DNA of 43,743 nucleotides from an uncultured Christensenella sp. (GTDB taxonomy: Bacteria; Bacillota; Clostridia; Christensenellales; DTU072), in NCBI GenBank assembly GCA_905210905.1, contig CAJLYQ010000009.1, forward strand, positions 1-43,743, written 5' to 3'. The translations under genes and the position numbers were made by a program. The notes under the pieces were generated by a model. It made no database searches. It had not been told where the DNA came from and saw only the letters and a program-made list of their open reading frames with translations. Below are positions 16,963 through 28,400 of this stretch, piece by piece; position 1 is the stretch's first letter, and each line of letters begins with the position of its first letter.

Positions 16963-17400
16963 TCACACATACAGCCAATAAATTCCGGCATCTTCTTTGT
17001 CGGGATAAAATTTTTTTCTTACCCCGGCAAGTTCAAAACCGAATCTTTCGTACAGTGTGCGAGCAGGAGCGTTTCCCATACGCACTTCCAAAGTAAAAGC
17101 GTTTATTCCTTTACTTTTTCCGTCACGGATTAAATCCGATAAAATTTTTGAAGCGATACCTCTTCTTCTATATTCGGGAAGTACCGCTATATTTAATATA
17201 TGACCTTCGTCAAGAATTTGTGAATAAGATCCGAATCCGACAACGTTTTCTTCGCAATAGAAAACGGCGTAGTATTTGCTCTCGTCTCCGATTTCTTCTC
17301 GGAAAAGATTTTCGCTCCATTTTTCGCTGTCAAAACACATGTCGTCGATTTCGGCAACTTTCGATACGTTGTTTACGCTTAACGGAAGAATTTTTTCCAT
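16963..17400 (-). CDS. rimI: ribosomal protein alanine N-acetyltransferase (RimI-like)
   Basis: This 145-residue GNAT-fold protein has MCFDSEKWSENLFREEI near the start, ILNIAVLPEYRRRGIASKIL as the acetyl-CoA binding motif (R/Q-x-x-G-I/A), and TLEVRMGNAPARTLYERFGFE, the RimI signature, followed by KKFYPDKEDAGIYW. RimI acetylates the N-terminus of ribosomal protein S18 in E. coli; in Firmicutes it is commonly encoded next to tsaB and tsaE, exactly as here. The gap to tsaB is 5 nt. Its stop codon overlaps the ribosome-binding site of the following hydrolase. Confidence 0.9.
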   Translation of the reverse strand: MEKILPLSVNNVSKVAEIDDMCFDSEKWSENLFREEIGDESKYYAVFYCEENVVGFGSYSQILDEGHILNIAVLPEYRRRGIASKILSDLIRDGKSKGINAFTLEVRMGNAPARTLYERFGFELAGVRKKFYPDKEDAGIYWLYV

Positions 17401-17405
17401 TTTTA

Positions 17406-17960
17406 TTACTCGTTTCGTTCCGCAGACGACTTTTTAAGGTAAAAAGGACGCGCTTGTTCCACGAATTGTTCGTCGGAAATTTTTGTAAGGACCTTGTTAA
17501 GAAACTTTTCAGCGTCGGTTTCTTCGATAAATACCTTTTTCATATCGATTTTGTCGAGTTCTTCTCCGCTCAAATCAAAATACTCGGTTTTCTCGCCGAA
17601 CCGTCCGACGTAATAATTTCCGTGACCGCAAGAAAGAAGAACGAGTTTATCCGTTCCGTCGTCCTCGATTTCGAGCGAAGTTACTTCCGCCACACTGCGA
17701 CCGAGCGCAAGGGCAAAAGCGTTAATCGTTGCGACGCCTATTCTTATCCCGGTAAACGAACCGGGTCCGATACATACTCCGAAGTAATCGATTTCATTTA
17801 CGTCGACTCCGTTTTCTCTTAAAATCGTATCGATTTCTTCAAGCAAAACGGCGTTATGCTTTTTACAACCTTTTTCGCCGATAAAATAATATTTATTGCC
17901 GTCGACAAATAAAGCAAGAACTATTCTGTCAGTAGTCGTATCAACGCAAAGAACTTTCAT
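17406..17960 (-). CDS. tsaB: tRNA t6A biosynthesis protein TsaB
   Basis: The 184-residue protein is an ASKHA-fold, non-catalytic partner of TsaD in making N6-threonylcarbamoyl-adenosine (t6A) at position 37 of ANN-decoding tRNAs. It starts VLCVDTTTDRIVLALF and holds the family motif GPGSFTGIRIGVATINAFA and GRSVAEVTSLE. It is somewhat shorter than the usual ~220 residues, the C-terminal part being reduced. ATG 17960 is chosen over the adjacent TTG because GAGGGG is 4 nt upstream. The gene overlaps tsaE by 20 nt, so the two subunits are likely translated together. TsaD is not in the window. Confidence 0.93.
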   Translation of the reverse strand: MKVLCVDTTTDRIVLALFVDGNKYYFIGEKGCKKHNAVLLEEIDTILRENGVDVNEIDYFGVCIGPGSFTGIRIGVATINAFALALGRSVAEVTSLEIEDDGTDKLVLLSCGHGNYYVGRFGEKTEYFDLSGEELDKIDMKKVFIEETDAEKFLNKVLTKISDEQFVEQARPFYLKKSSAERNE

Positions 17961-18369
17961 CAAACCCCTCCGTTTCTATTTCTCTTATATCACCTTCGCC
18001 GTAAGTAAAGTTAATTTTCATTACTTTACCGGGGAAAGAACTGAATTTATTCCATTCGATTACGCATACGCCGCCGTCGTCGAAGTAGTCTTCAAAACCG
18101 AGTTCTTCAACGTCCTCTTCGTTATCCGCTCTGTATAAATCAAAATGGTAAAGCGTAAGCCGTCCGCCCCTATAAGTCTTCATAAGGGTAAAAGTAGGAC
18201 TTGTAATCGTAGCCGTAATGCCAAGACCTTCGGCAAAACCTTTCGTAAAAGTGGTTTTTCCCGCTCCAAGATCGCCGCTTAAAAGTATTACTTCGTTACC
18301 AAAACAAAGCGACGCAACTTTTTTAGCAAACTCTTTAGTTTGTTCGGGTGAATTCGATATAAATTTCAT
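17941..18369 (-). CDS. tsaE: tRNA t6A biosynthesis ATPase TsaE
   Basis: This small P-loop ATPase of 142 residues has Walker A LLSGDLGAGKTTFTKGFAEG, the ITSPTFTLMKTYRGG segment, and the YHFDLYRA and GFEDYFDDGGVCVIEW motifs that define TsaE. It resets the TsaBD complex during t6A synthesis. It begins 7 nt after ribU and overlaps tsaB by 20 nt. The order tsaE-tsaB-rimI is the standard Firmicute cluster. Confidence 0.95.
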   Translation of the reverse strand: MKFISNSPEQTKEFAKKVASLCFGNEVILLSGDLGAGKTTFTKGFAEGLGITATITSPTFTLMKTYRGGRLTLYHFDLYRADNEEDVEELGFEDYFDDGGVCVIEWNKFSSFPGKVMKINFTYGEGDIREIETEGFDESSLR

Positions 18370-18376
18370 AGGTCTA

Positions 18377-19168
18377 TTATAGTCCTTCTTTATCGTTTTT
18401 GCAATCCCTTTCGTATTCGACTAAGTCTTTATTCGTTTCTGTTTTCGCTTTTTCGTTACTTTCTTCCGTTCCGTTATTTTTTTCATCATCGTTCGATTCG
18501 ACGGATTCGGTTTTTTCAACGTTTTCGTCGGAACGTTTCACGGATCGAGTATCTCTTTTTTCCCAGTGTAACAACAACGAAAGACGCTTGTAAATAAAGA
18601 AAGTTATGACGCTTACAAGCCCAAGCCTTAAAAGATTGAACGGTAAAACGCCTACGAATATATAAAAATTATAGAAATTGTTTTCGTTAATTTTAGGATA
18701 CAACCCTGCGAGCATTCCCACTATCGTATCGAAATCGATATGAAACGCGTTTACGTACAAAGGAATAGCGATAAACCTGTTGAATACAAGCGATAAAGCG
18801 GTTGCCGTAAGCGTACCGGTCACAAGTCCGATTACAGCGTTCTTTTTCGTCTTGTTTTTTCCGTAAATAATGCTCGCCGGCAACACGAAAAACAAGCCTA
18901 AAATTATGTCCATAAGTTCTCCGACGTACATCGTCGAAGAAAAAGGGAACTTTATAAGGCATTTTATTATGATAACCAACGCTCCAGCCACGGGCCCCAT
19001 AGAAAATCCTGCAAGGAGTGCCGGCAATTCGGAAAACTGCATTTCCAAAAATTGCGGAAACATAAAAGGTAAATTAAACTTACCATACATATACAATACG
19101 AATGCAAGCGCGCTCAGCATTGCGATTTTTGCTACGTATGCGGTACTTAATCTTAACTTTTTCTTCAT
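18377..19168 (-). CDS. ribU: riboflavin ECF transporter substrate-binding subunit RibU, with long charged tail
   Basis: The 263-residue membrane protein has about six hydrophobic helices within residues 10-200 and S-component features: a basic N-terminus, LSALAFVLYMYGKFNLPFMF, QFSELPALLAGFSMGPVAGA, and NAFHIDFDTIVG. The FMN riboswitch upstream settles riboflavin as the likely ligand. It should bind vitamin B2 and pair with the shared EcfT and EcfA ATPases, which are not in the window. The last ~59 residues are hydrophilic and rich in Glu, Lys, Asn and Ser, which is unusual for this family. GGGAG lies 8 nt before the ATG. The gene leads a seven-gene array down to ddl. Confidence 0.9.
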   Translation of the reverse strand: MKKKLRLSTAYVAKIAMLSALAFVLYMYGKFNLPFMFPQFLEMQFSELPALLAGFSMGPVAGALVIIIKCLIKFPFSSTMYVGELMDIILGLFFVLPASIIYGKNKTKKNAVIGLVTGTLTATALSLVFNRFIAIPLYVNAFHIDFDTIVGMLAGLYPKINENNFYNFYIFVGVLPFNLLRLGLVSVITFFIYKRLSLLLHWEKRDTRSVKRSDENVEKTESVESNDDEKNNGTEESNEKAKTETNKDLVEYERDCKNDKEGL

Positions 19169-19216
19169 TTTTGACTTCTCCCGTTTCTTTTTATCACAGG
19201 ACTACAAAATAAACGA

Positions 19217-19239
19217 AAGCCCTGCAAAAAACAGGGCTT
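19217..19239 (-). terminator. riboswitch-associated terminator hairpin
   Basis: On the minus strand AAGCCCTG pairs with CAGGGCTT (8 bp) around a T-rich loop, followed by TCGTTTATTTTG. It sits between the FMN aptamer and the ribU ribosome-binding site, the place expected for an expression platform acting by transcription attenuation. The U-tract is interrupted. Confidence 0.7.
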
Positions 19240-19257
19240 ATGAGTTGTTATCGTAAC

Positions 19258-19375
19258 TTTCTTCCATCCGGACTATAACCGTCGGTGCAGGAACTTCCCC
19301 TGCTCAACCGTCGCATAAGACGTCGGCTCGTGGACTGTACCACCGGTGGGGACTTTCACCCCGCCCTGAAATCTT
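19258..19375 (-). promoter_or_regulatory. FMN riboswitch (RFN element)
   Basis: The minus strand shows the conserved RFN blocks in order: TTTCAGGGCGGGGTGAAAGT, CCCACCGGTGGTACAGTCC, ACGAGCCGACG, a variable arm with AGCAGGGGAAGTTCCTGC, ACCGACGGTTATAGTC and CGGATGGAAG. High FMN would favour the downstream terminator and shut off ribU. Aptamer, terminator, ribosome-binding site and gene are in the expected order. Confidence 0.95.
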
Positions 19376-19382
19376 TAAGTTA

Positions 19383-19411
19383 ATTTTACTCCTTTTCGTA
19401 CCGTTCGTCAA
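19383..19411 (-). promoter_or_regulatory. sigma-70-type promoter for the FMN riboswitch/ribU array
   Basis: TTGACG (19406-19411) and TAAAAT (19383-19388) on the minus strand are 17 nt apart, immediately upstream of the FMN aptamer and just after the stop of the giant lipoprotein gene. No terminator for that gene is visible before it. Confidence 0.7.
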
Positions 19412-19419
19412 CAGGAATT

Positions 19420-22400
19420 TTATTCTTGTTCGAAACCGATAAGGTCGTATATCGTCAACTTCGCGTTACCGAGCACTTCGACTGCGGAATAATATATTCC
19501 TTTCATAAAGAGTTGATCGCGCGGATTTTCGACGTCGGTGGTTTGTCTTGTAAAACTTTCATCGATATGTTTGGAAGACAAGCCTGTCAAATCGTTACCT
19601 ACCGGGATAAACAATCCGCTTGCAACTTCGTTTCCGTCGACGTAGACGTTAACCGCATAGGTATAAATCTTCCTTAGATCGTAGTATTCGGTCTTTGTAA
19701 AGTCGATTTCCGCCGTTAATTGATGCTCTTTTCCGTCGTTAAGTTTAACGTCGTCAAGACTGATCGTCTGCTCTTCGTACATCCAACCATATTTAAAGAA
19801 AGAGAAGTACAAGTTGTTTTCGATAACGTCGTATTCGAGCATAAGTCCTCTCTGTTTTCTCAGCGGCAAATTGTCGATTTCGCTTCCGAACCTTACCCAG
19901 TAAGGCGTATTCATACCGAAGTATAGCCTTATAACGTTCGATCTGTTATCGGGGCCGGGTTCGCCTTCGGTATCCAGTCTGAATCTGAAGTTGATCGCAT
20001 TGCCTTTATAAGACAACGGCACGTCGTATTTATCCGTCGGCATATAAACTCTGCTATAACCGTCGCCGCCGGAATACTTAGTAAAGGTAGCGTCTCCTTT
20101 CACGAATTTGCCTACGGGCATATTTGCAGAAGAAGTAACTTCTTTATTAGAATACTCAACGTAATCGGGGTTTGTACGGACGGGCGTACCTCTATAGAAG
20201 TCTATCATTCTGATAGAAGAATTCGTCAGTCTGACGCCCGAATAATGCGCCGTATCCGGATTAAGAAGGTCTTTCTCGATCTTTTGTTGGTCAATAGAAC
20301 CAAACGACCTGTCAACGTAATCTTCGAAAACGAGTTTGGTGCCGTTATCCGAATGTTGATACAATCTGAACGCAACCACGGTGTCGTTAATTTCTTTTAC
20401 GCCGTTGGTTTCTCCGATTACTCCGGTCGTGTTTTGCTTTTTGCTCGCTTTCGTAAGCGATATCTTAAGCAAGTTAATTATCGAAGAATCCGAAGCGAAT
20501 TCAACGGTTTTTTCCGTTCCTAAATAGCGATTATAGAACAAACTTCTATCGACCGACGTATCTCCGATCCACTCTTGCGTAGCGCCTATAAGTCTGACTT
20601 TGGTAACCCATACGCCGCCTTTGTAAGAATGTTCTATTCTCAGCGCAACGCCCGAACAATCGTTTGCTATCTCTTCGTTTCTGTTCATCAAATCCGCAAA
20701 ATCCGTATCCGACAGTTTGAAGTAAAGCATAATCACGCTCGTTTGTTGGTTCGTTTCGTCAAACGTAACGGAATCGAAGACGTACGTAAGTTCGTTCGTT
20801 CCGGACATTCTGTCGCGAATATCGTTCGAGAACGCGTCTTCGTTTGTAAGCGTTACGGGCGACGCGCTGTCTGCGCCCGTTCCGTTAAGCGTAAGTCTTG
20901 CAACGGAATTTTCCGTGACCAGAACTCTGACCGTCCTTTCGCTTAAAACGTATTCGAGATTATCTCCGTAGTTATATACGCTCTTGAAGTTGAAGAAGTA
21001 CATTCCGAGCATATTGTCGTCTTCGAGAGAAGTCGGATTACCTTTGGCGTCGGTAACGGTATAAGACATACTTATTACGCTCTTTGCGCTATTGTACGGC
21101 GCATTATACGCATTCATTGCCTCTTCGCCGCCGCTGATGGTGATATTGCCGATTCCGTCAATAAGTTCTTTAAGCGTCTTAGCGGTGTCTTCGTTGGTTA
21201 TGTAAGGAACGTCTTCTTCGCTTTCCGCATCGGGCCAGAAAATAACGTTTGCTATGTAGTTTTCGTTGGTCGCGGTCCGGATAAGTCTGTTTTGAACCGT
21301 ATACTTTTCGATCATAACTTTAAGACTGTTATAGTCGATACCCGTTTTACCTTCGAGTCCGAAGAATTGAGCGGATTGAAGCGCAATAACCTCCTTATTT
21401 TCCACGTCTGCTTCCTGATATTCTTTATCGTATACCATTCTCGTTTCGTAGTATTCGTAAACGTAAGGTTCGCCGTTGTAGGTAAAGATATACGTCTTGT
21501 TGTCTACTGCTACTCTGACGGTATAAACTCTGTCCGCGGTAATTCTCGTTCTCTTATCGTAAAGCGTATATTTATAATCTTCTTCTTCGAAGCGTTGACT
21601 ACCCGTGGTAATCGCACAGTCCACGTTGCTGAACGCGCCGACCTTATCGATATATACGCTTACCGAGTGGCTCGCTCCGTCAAACATATCCACAAGATCT
21701 TCGTTTATGACGTTTTCGCTTGTGAAACGAACGTACTTGCCGCTTGCGTCCGCTTTGGCTGCGTAATACGTACGACCTTCGGCAAAATTCTTATCCGTGG
21801 TAAGTACGTAACTTTCGCCGACTTTTTCGTAGTAGGTATACGGATCTACCTTTTCGCCGTATTCTTTATCGCCTTCTTGCTTAGGCACTTCTCCGCCTTC
21901 GACGTAGAACGAGACTTCCGTAAACGAATATTTTTCCGCTGCGCTCGAATCGTTTGCAACGACGAAGTAGTGCGCATATTCGCTGCGAACGTAACTCTTG
22001 CCGCCTTCGAAACCTAGTACGAGTTTGCCGAGAGCATTCTCGTAAAGTATGATTTCGAAGTTTCTCATCGAAGAACCCGCCGCAACGGGCAACAGTCTTG
22101 TTCTGAGATTGATTATATCGAATTTTCCCGCATAATCGTTAAGACCGTTTTTAAGGTAATACGTCGCCGCCTGCTGCGAAAGATATTCGTCCATTTCTTC
22201 GGTTTCCGTCAAACCGTCTCTGCCGAGGGTCGCGCCCGTAGACTTGTCGAGTTCGGTTTCGCGATAACCTATTTTATTGCTGCCGGTCTTTTTGATCGTA
22301 ACGGCAAAGAAGTTGGATTCGATTTCCGTAACGGATTCTCCGCCGTAGAACGACTCTTCGAGAATAATCTGTACTACGATCACGTCGCCGTTCGACGGTT

Positions 22401-25400
22401 GTCCTTTTGCGTCAAGGTTTAACGAAGAACGATCTTTGTCGTAAATTATTTTCAGCGTTCTGTTGTATACCGTTCCGGTATAGGCGGAAGTGTCGTATTT
22501 GTTGGTCTTTAAGTCGATATATTGAAGTTTTTGGCTTTCGGAAACTCCTGCAAAGTTGAAACTTACGAGCATACTGAGATCTTTGACGGTAAGTTCTCCT
22601 TCCGATACGTTCACGACAACGCCTTCGCCCGACGCTTCGGTATCGGGAATTAAGTTGGTGTACGTTCCTTGCGACTCGTAGTGTCCGATACCTGCTATTT
22701 CGGGATAAACCATTATCTCTTTACGGTTAAACACGAGTTCGAAGTTTTCGCTTTCCAAATCCTTAAGCGCGATATATTTAATCTCTCCGCCGCTCGTAAT
22801 TATTCTGTCGCTCGTCGCGTCTTCGTAAATTTCGTACGAGCAAATTGCCTTCATCAAATCGTCGATCGTAGCGTACTCTTTATATTTATACTTGTAAGCG
22901 TAGGTATCGCCCTTAGCGACGAGTTCTACTCCGAGCAAAGCGATTATCTGTTCGGTAAGGCTGTTATACGAAACGTTGCCCGAACTACCGTATATGCTGA
23001 ATTCCTCGATAGTTACGTTATAACCGAGTCTGCCCGATTTTTTGTATTCGAAAGAGGTTCTTTCCGACCATTTTGCCGTAAAGTAATCGTTATATCTTCC
23101 GTCTGCGGTAATATAAGTGCTGGCTTCTATACCCATCGACAAAGCGACTTTCTTCTTTTCGATCGTATAGGTCAACGCGCCCCATTCGATCTCGAAGTTG
23201 TCAAACTCTTCCATCGAGGCAACGTACTTATTACCGTCGGAATTATACAGTTTCACCGAATAACCGCCGCTTCTTGCTTTGGACGAGGCAATAAGCAACC
23301 TGATCTCTTCGATAAGCAACGCTTCCCTTACCTTTTCGCGAAGATCGTTTTGTTCTTCCGCTATAGTCTTTCCGGTACTGTCGTCGTCTACGTAGATTAC
23401 GCCCTCTTCCTTTATCGTTTCTCCGGTAACGTGATCGATATAGCCGTATTCTCCGCCGGAAACCGTCGTAAGTCCGTCGTAATCGATTGTTCCGTCGTTG
23501 TCGCCGATACGATCGCCGTACGCTATTGCCGAAACGAAACGATAATCGACTTTGATTTTCGCTTTGTTTATCGTGAGCGGCAAGTAAACGTAATCGTTAG
23601 TCTTAACCGAAACGCCGTCCCACGCGCTGAAGTTGAGATCGGGATTGCTTGCAACCGTTTCCACTATGTAGTTTCCGTCGTTGCTTCTGAACTGCGCAAG
23701 CGGAATAGACACGTAATAACTCAATCCGTCGGTTGAATTCCACGTCCCGGTTCTCTTGTTTATTCTCGTGTTATCTTTAATATAGTCGGCGGTTTTTTGC
23801 GAGTTTTCGTCAAGAGTTTTCATTATCTCGTTGACTTCGTCGCGCATTTGCTCTTTCGTCATATCGTTTACGCCGTTTATAAACCCGTCGTAAACGTAAT
23901 AGTCCGTATCCTTATTAAAGTAGTCTCTTTCCACACCCGTTATCGTTATTCCTCGTCTGAGAATACGGAACGGTTTGGAAGAAACGTTAAACGAATATTT
24001 TTCTTGCGAAGATTCGAGATCGGTTCCGTTTGCTTTGTATCTGTCGATTACTTCGTTGTTGCCGTCGTACTGGTTTGCCGGGAAACGAGTCTTGTCGATT
24101 GCGCCTATCTTAAGATAAGCGATTCCGTCGATAATAACCGCTTTCTCTTTGTCTACCACCTCGCCGCCGACGATCGCCGATTCGATAACGTTTGAAATAA
24201 GATTTACCGATACGATTTGTCCGTTAACGCCGCCTTCGAGCATAAGTCTGCCGTTGGATTTGTTTATAATACCGTTTACGATATTCTTTATGGATATAAG
24301 GTTCTCGTCGTATCCGTCTTTGCCGTTCTCGAACGAGTATTCGCCCGACAATTCGAACTTAAAGTACAGTCCTTCGTCCAAGCCGAACTGCGAACCGTAA
24401 ATCATTTCGGATTTCCCGCTCTCGATATTCACGATGGAAATAGCGATGTCGATTTCTCTCGCCCTGATCTTAAACGAAATTCCGTCCTGCGCATTTACAA
24501 AGTTGAAGTTAGTATAAACGTTTCTGAAAGCGGATATACCGGCGCTGAGCGCAACGTCGCTGCCGTCGTGTATCTCGCCGTCCGCCACGAAGAAACCGCC
24601 GACTACGTCGATCAACTTTCCTTCATAGTACGTCTTCAAATTCTCGTTTGCGGAAATGTTGGTGAAATATCCGCCGCTATAGGTATAGAACGAGTACCTG
24701 AACATTCTGTTTTCGTCGCCCAAAGCGTTTATGTCGGCTTTTATGTCATAATAGAACTTATCGCCGCTTACGCCGTTAACGACGTCCGCTTTGTAAGTAA
24801 AACCGTTGTACGTAATATAGTAGGTATAGCCTTTAGACGTTGCGGCAGGCGCGTTTTGCGCGTCTCTGTCTCTTATCAACGTTCCGTACTCGTCGTCGAC
24901 GGAATTTATCGCGATATAAACGTCGCGCTTGGTAAGACTGTAAATACCGTCGCAACCGTGGAAATCTATTTTCTTATTTTCTCTTACGGTAAAACGATAG
25001 TTCCAACTAAACCAGTCGGTCGCTTCGGCATCGTAATCGGCAAACGCAAGATATTTTCCGCTCGCTTCGTCGAAGAACACGCCTAAGAAGTCGTACCAGT
25101 AATAACCTGCGTCGTATCCGCATTCCGCTCCGCCGCGAATAACTTTAGTCGGATCGGCGGACGCCGCCGCTTCCGTTGCGTCCGTTAAACTCGTGCCGTA
25201 ATACTTAACGACGAGTCTGTAGAACATTTTGTCAAGACTGTCGATAATATCGTTTTCCGGAGTAAGCGTACTTCCTGCGGCGGTATAAGTCGAATTCGAC
25301 GAGTTGGTCAAACCATAGCCGTCGTATTGTCTTGTAAGGAACGGTCTTGACGCGTTTTTAAGATCGACTATTACGCTGTTCGGCTCGATGGTAAAGATAC

Positions 25401-28400
25401 CTACGTTCTCTTGTCCGTTGTATCGAACGTCTTCTTCCCCGAAAATAATTTCGTAGTTTTCGTTCTGATTTTCGTCGATATATCTGACCCTTACGGTAAG
25501 AATTCCGACGTCGGTTTTGTTATCTTCCGCCCGTACGGTTTCCGTATCGTTGATATATTTGTATCCGCTCGATATAGAGCCTACGTACATAGACTCTTCC
25601 GGACGATTGAACGTAAATATCAGTCTGTTAAGTTGTATCTTATCCGCAGTATAATCTCCGATTATTCTGAGATTGTTTAATCCGGTAGTAACGCTCGCGG
25701 GATTTCCGTCGTATTTTTTAGAGTTTATTTGTATAAAGTTGTACAAATTAACTTTCGCCGGTTTAATTACGAGTTCGTATTTATTGCTCGTCATCTCGAC
25801 GAATTCAGGGTTTTCTTCCGTTCCGCCGTTTCTGTAAACGAATACGACCGAGTAATTTATATAATCGGAATTAAGTATGCGGTACCTTACCGGATAGCCT
25901 TCCACTTCACCGGTATCCGCATTGCGTTTTACTATTCTCGGGAAACTTCCGTCTTCGTTGGCGGTGGTGATAACTAAGTCGGAAGGCGTAAAGTTAAGGT
26001 CGCTTTCTACGTAAACCGAGTCGGAAACGTTCTTTTTATAACGCTTAACGATATAGCAGTCGGTCGTTTTATAGTTTGCGTAACTCGCCGCAACGGTAGA
26101 TGCGGCGTTTTTCCACGTCGTGTCGATTTCGTTCTTTGCGTTTCCGGTAACGTTGTATTTTCTGACGATTTTGAACTCGTCGCCGTCTTGGTTATCGTGG
26201 TGATTGATATAAACCGGTATATTGATAGGTACTATTTCGATCGTACCCGCTCCGGAAACCGCTTGTCCCGACGAGTCCAAAGCGAATTCGTAGTTCGAAT
26301 TTCCTAAATCCGTCATCTTAAGAACGTACGTTCCGGCATACAGCAAATCGAACGAACCCGACGAATATCTGTCGCCGTATCCGAGAATTTCGTATTCTTT
26401 CATTCCGACGGAACTAAACGTCTGTTTCTCTTTTTCGATATAAGTTACTTCAACGTCAAAGATAGGATTAAGCACGTCGCCGTCGCAAATATTTCCTTCG
26501 GTAATTTCGATTTTGGGCGAATAACTCTTTTCGTCGTAAGGTTTTTCTTCGTCCGCAACCTTTGCTCCGAGTTTAACTTTAAGCACGGTATAATCGAATT
26601 TTTGCTTGAAAATAAGTTTGTTGTCGGCGTCGCCGCGATAAGTTTCGTCAAACAGGTATTTTACGATTTGCAAGCAATCGGTTGCGCCTAAAACCATAGT
26701 ATCGCCGAGATAAATATAGTTTTTCGCGTCGGTATCGAAGTACGAATAACTAAACGTTCCGTCGTAATTCCCGGCAGAAAGCATCGTGTCGGTAAGATAA
26801 AGCGGATTCTTATTCTTAACGGCAAAGGAAAGACCGAGCCTGGACAAACGCTCGAAGTTATGCGCGTCCAGCGTAACGAACGCGTTCAACGCAAAATCTT
26901 TTATAGGTTTAGCCGAATACGATTCTTCGAAAGAAAATTCGGGGTTATCTACGTCCACGTCGGCGTTAGACCCTATACCGATTTGCATAAACTCGGGCAG
27001 TACGACGACGTAAGCGTTGCTTGCGTAAACGTCGGTATTTGCGGTAAATTCGCCGTATTTTGCCGACCAAACGTCGTAAAAATGCTTTACGTACGGCACA
27101 CTGTAGTTTTCTTCGTCGGTATAAGTACTCGTAAGAATAACGTCGAAGTTGCCGTAGCCCGATCCATCCGCCGAAATTTCGTGAATACCCGTATCGAACG
27201 AACCGCCGTTACGAACGAAACGAAACTGCGCGTTAAGCACGTTTACGCTCAGTTTATACGCAATCTCGTTTCCGTCTTCGTCGGTATAAACTATTCCCAA
27301 AACATTGTTTTTGAAAATTTCGTCGAGTTTTGCGTCAAACTCGTTTTTGTCGATTCCTTCGACTTCTACGCCGTCACCGTAAAAATACTCGGACAAAAGT
27401 CTGCCGTTAGCCGAATTCGCATTGTCTTTTATTGCGCTCGAACCGGTGACGATCAGAGATTTTGCGTTAAGCGAAACTTTAACTTTCGTTATTTCGTAAA
27501 CAAACGAATACGCGTTTGCTTCGTCGATTTTCGTTTCGTAGTTGTCCAAATCGTCGTTCAGGTTTATTCTGCAATAGTATCTTCCGACGTCGGCAGAACA
27601 AGGAATGGCGACGTAAGGTCCGACGTAGTCTTTGCCTTCGTAAGAAAAACCGCTTATCGAAGTTCCTATCGCGGTTTTGCAATCGGAATCCGCAAAAAAC
27701 CCGACGTTTTTATACAAAACGCTCCATTCGTCGTAATTTCCTATTATTTCGGTGGTTACCGTTCCGGTGGAATTATTGTAGTAGAATACTTTTGCGTCGT
27801 TGAAATAATCGGCGAACAATTTTTCGAAAGTATCTTTATACTTTAAGGGCGTAGCCGACGACGGATAAAATTCAAACGCTGTTGCGCGCGTTTCCGCCCC
27901 GTTAAGCGTATACTTAAGTTCTACCGTGCCGTAACTTCTTCTGACGTCCGCGCCTTCGATAACGAGCACGGATTTCTTTATCGTAAGATTGTTATACGCA
28001 TAAATAACTTCGTAGTTGGCAAGCGCTTCGGTCGCACCCGAATAAATTTTGTGCGTGTCCGCAACGTTTTCCGTATCCGCAGTATCTCTTGCAAGGTGAT
28101 ATTCTTCGGTAATCGTATCGACAACGGTTTTCGTTTCGTCCAAAACGAAGTTTATTCCGCTCTTGCTGCCGATCGAGGGCAAACCTAAAGCGAATATATC
28201 TTCCGCAAAAGGCTCGGTTATTTCCGCGTCGCCCAAAGCGGATTTTACCGCTTCGTAATCGTATATTCTGAATTTGTAATCAGGGTCGGCTTCGCCGTAA
28301 ATTTTGGAAACGCTTTCCGCCGCAATAACGACTTTACGTTTAACCACGGTAAAGTCCGCCTCTGCCTGCGCGACGATCGGCGATAATTCGTAGTTGCCTT

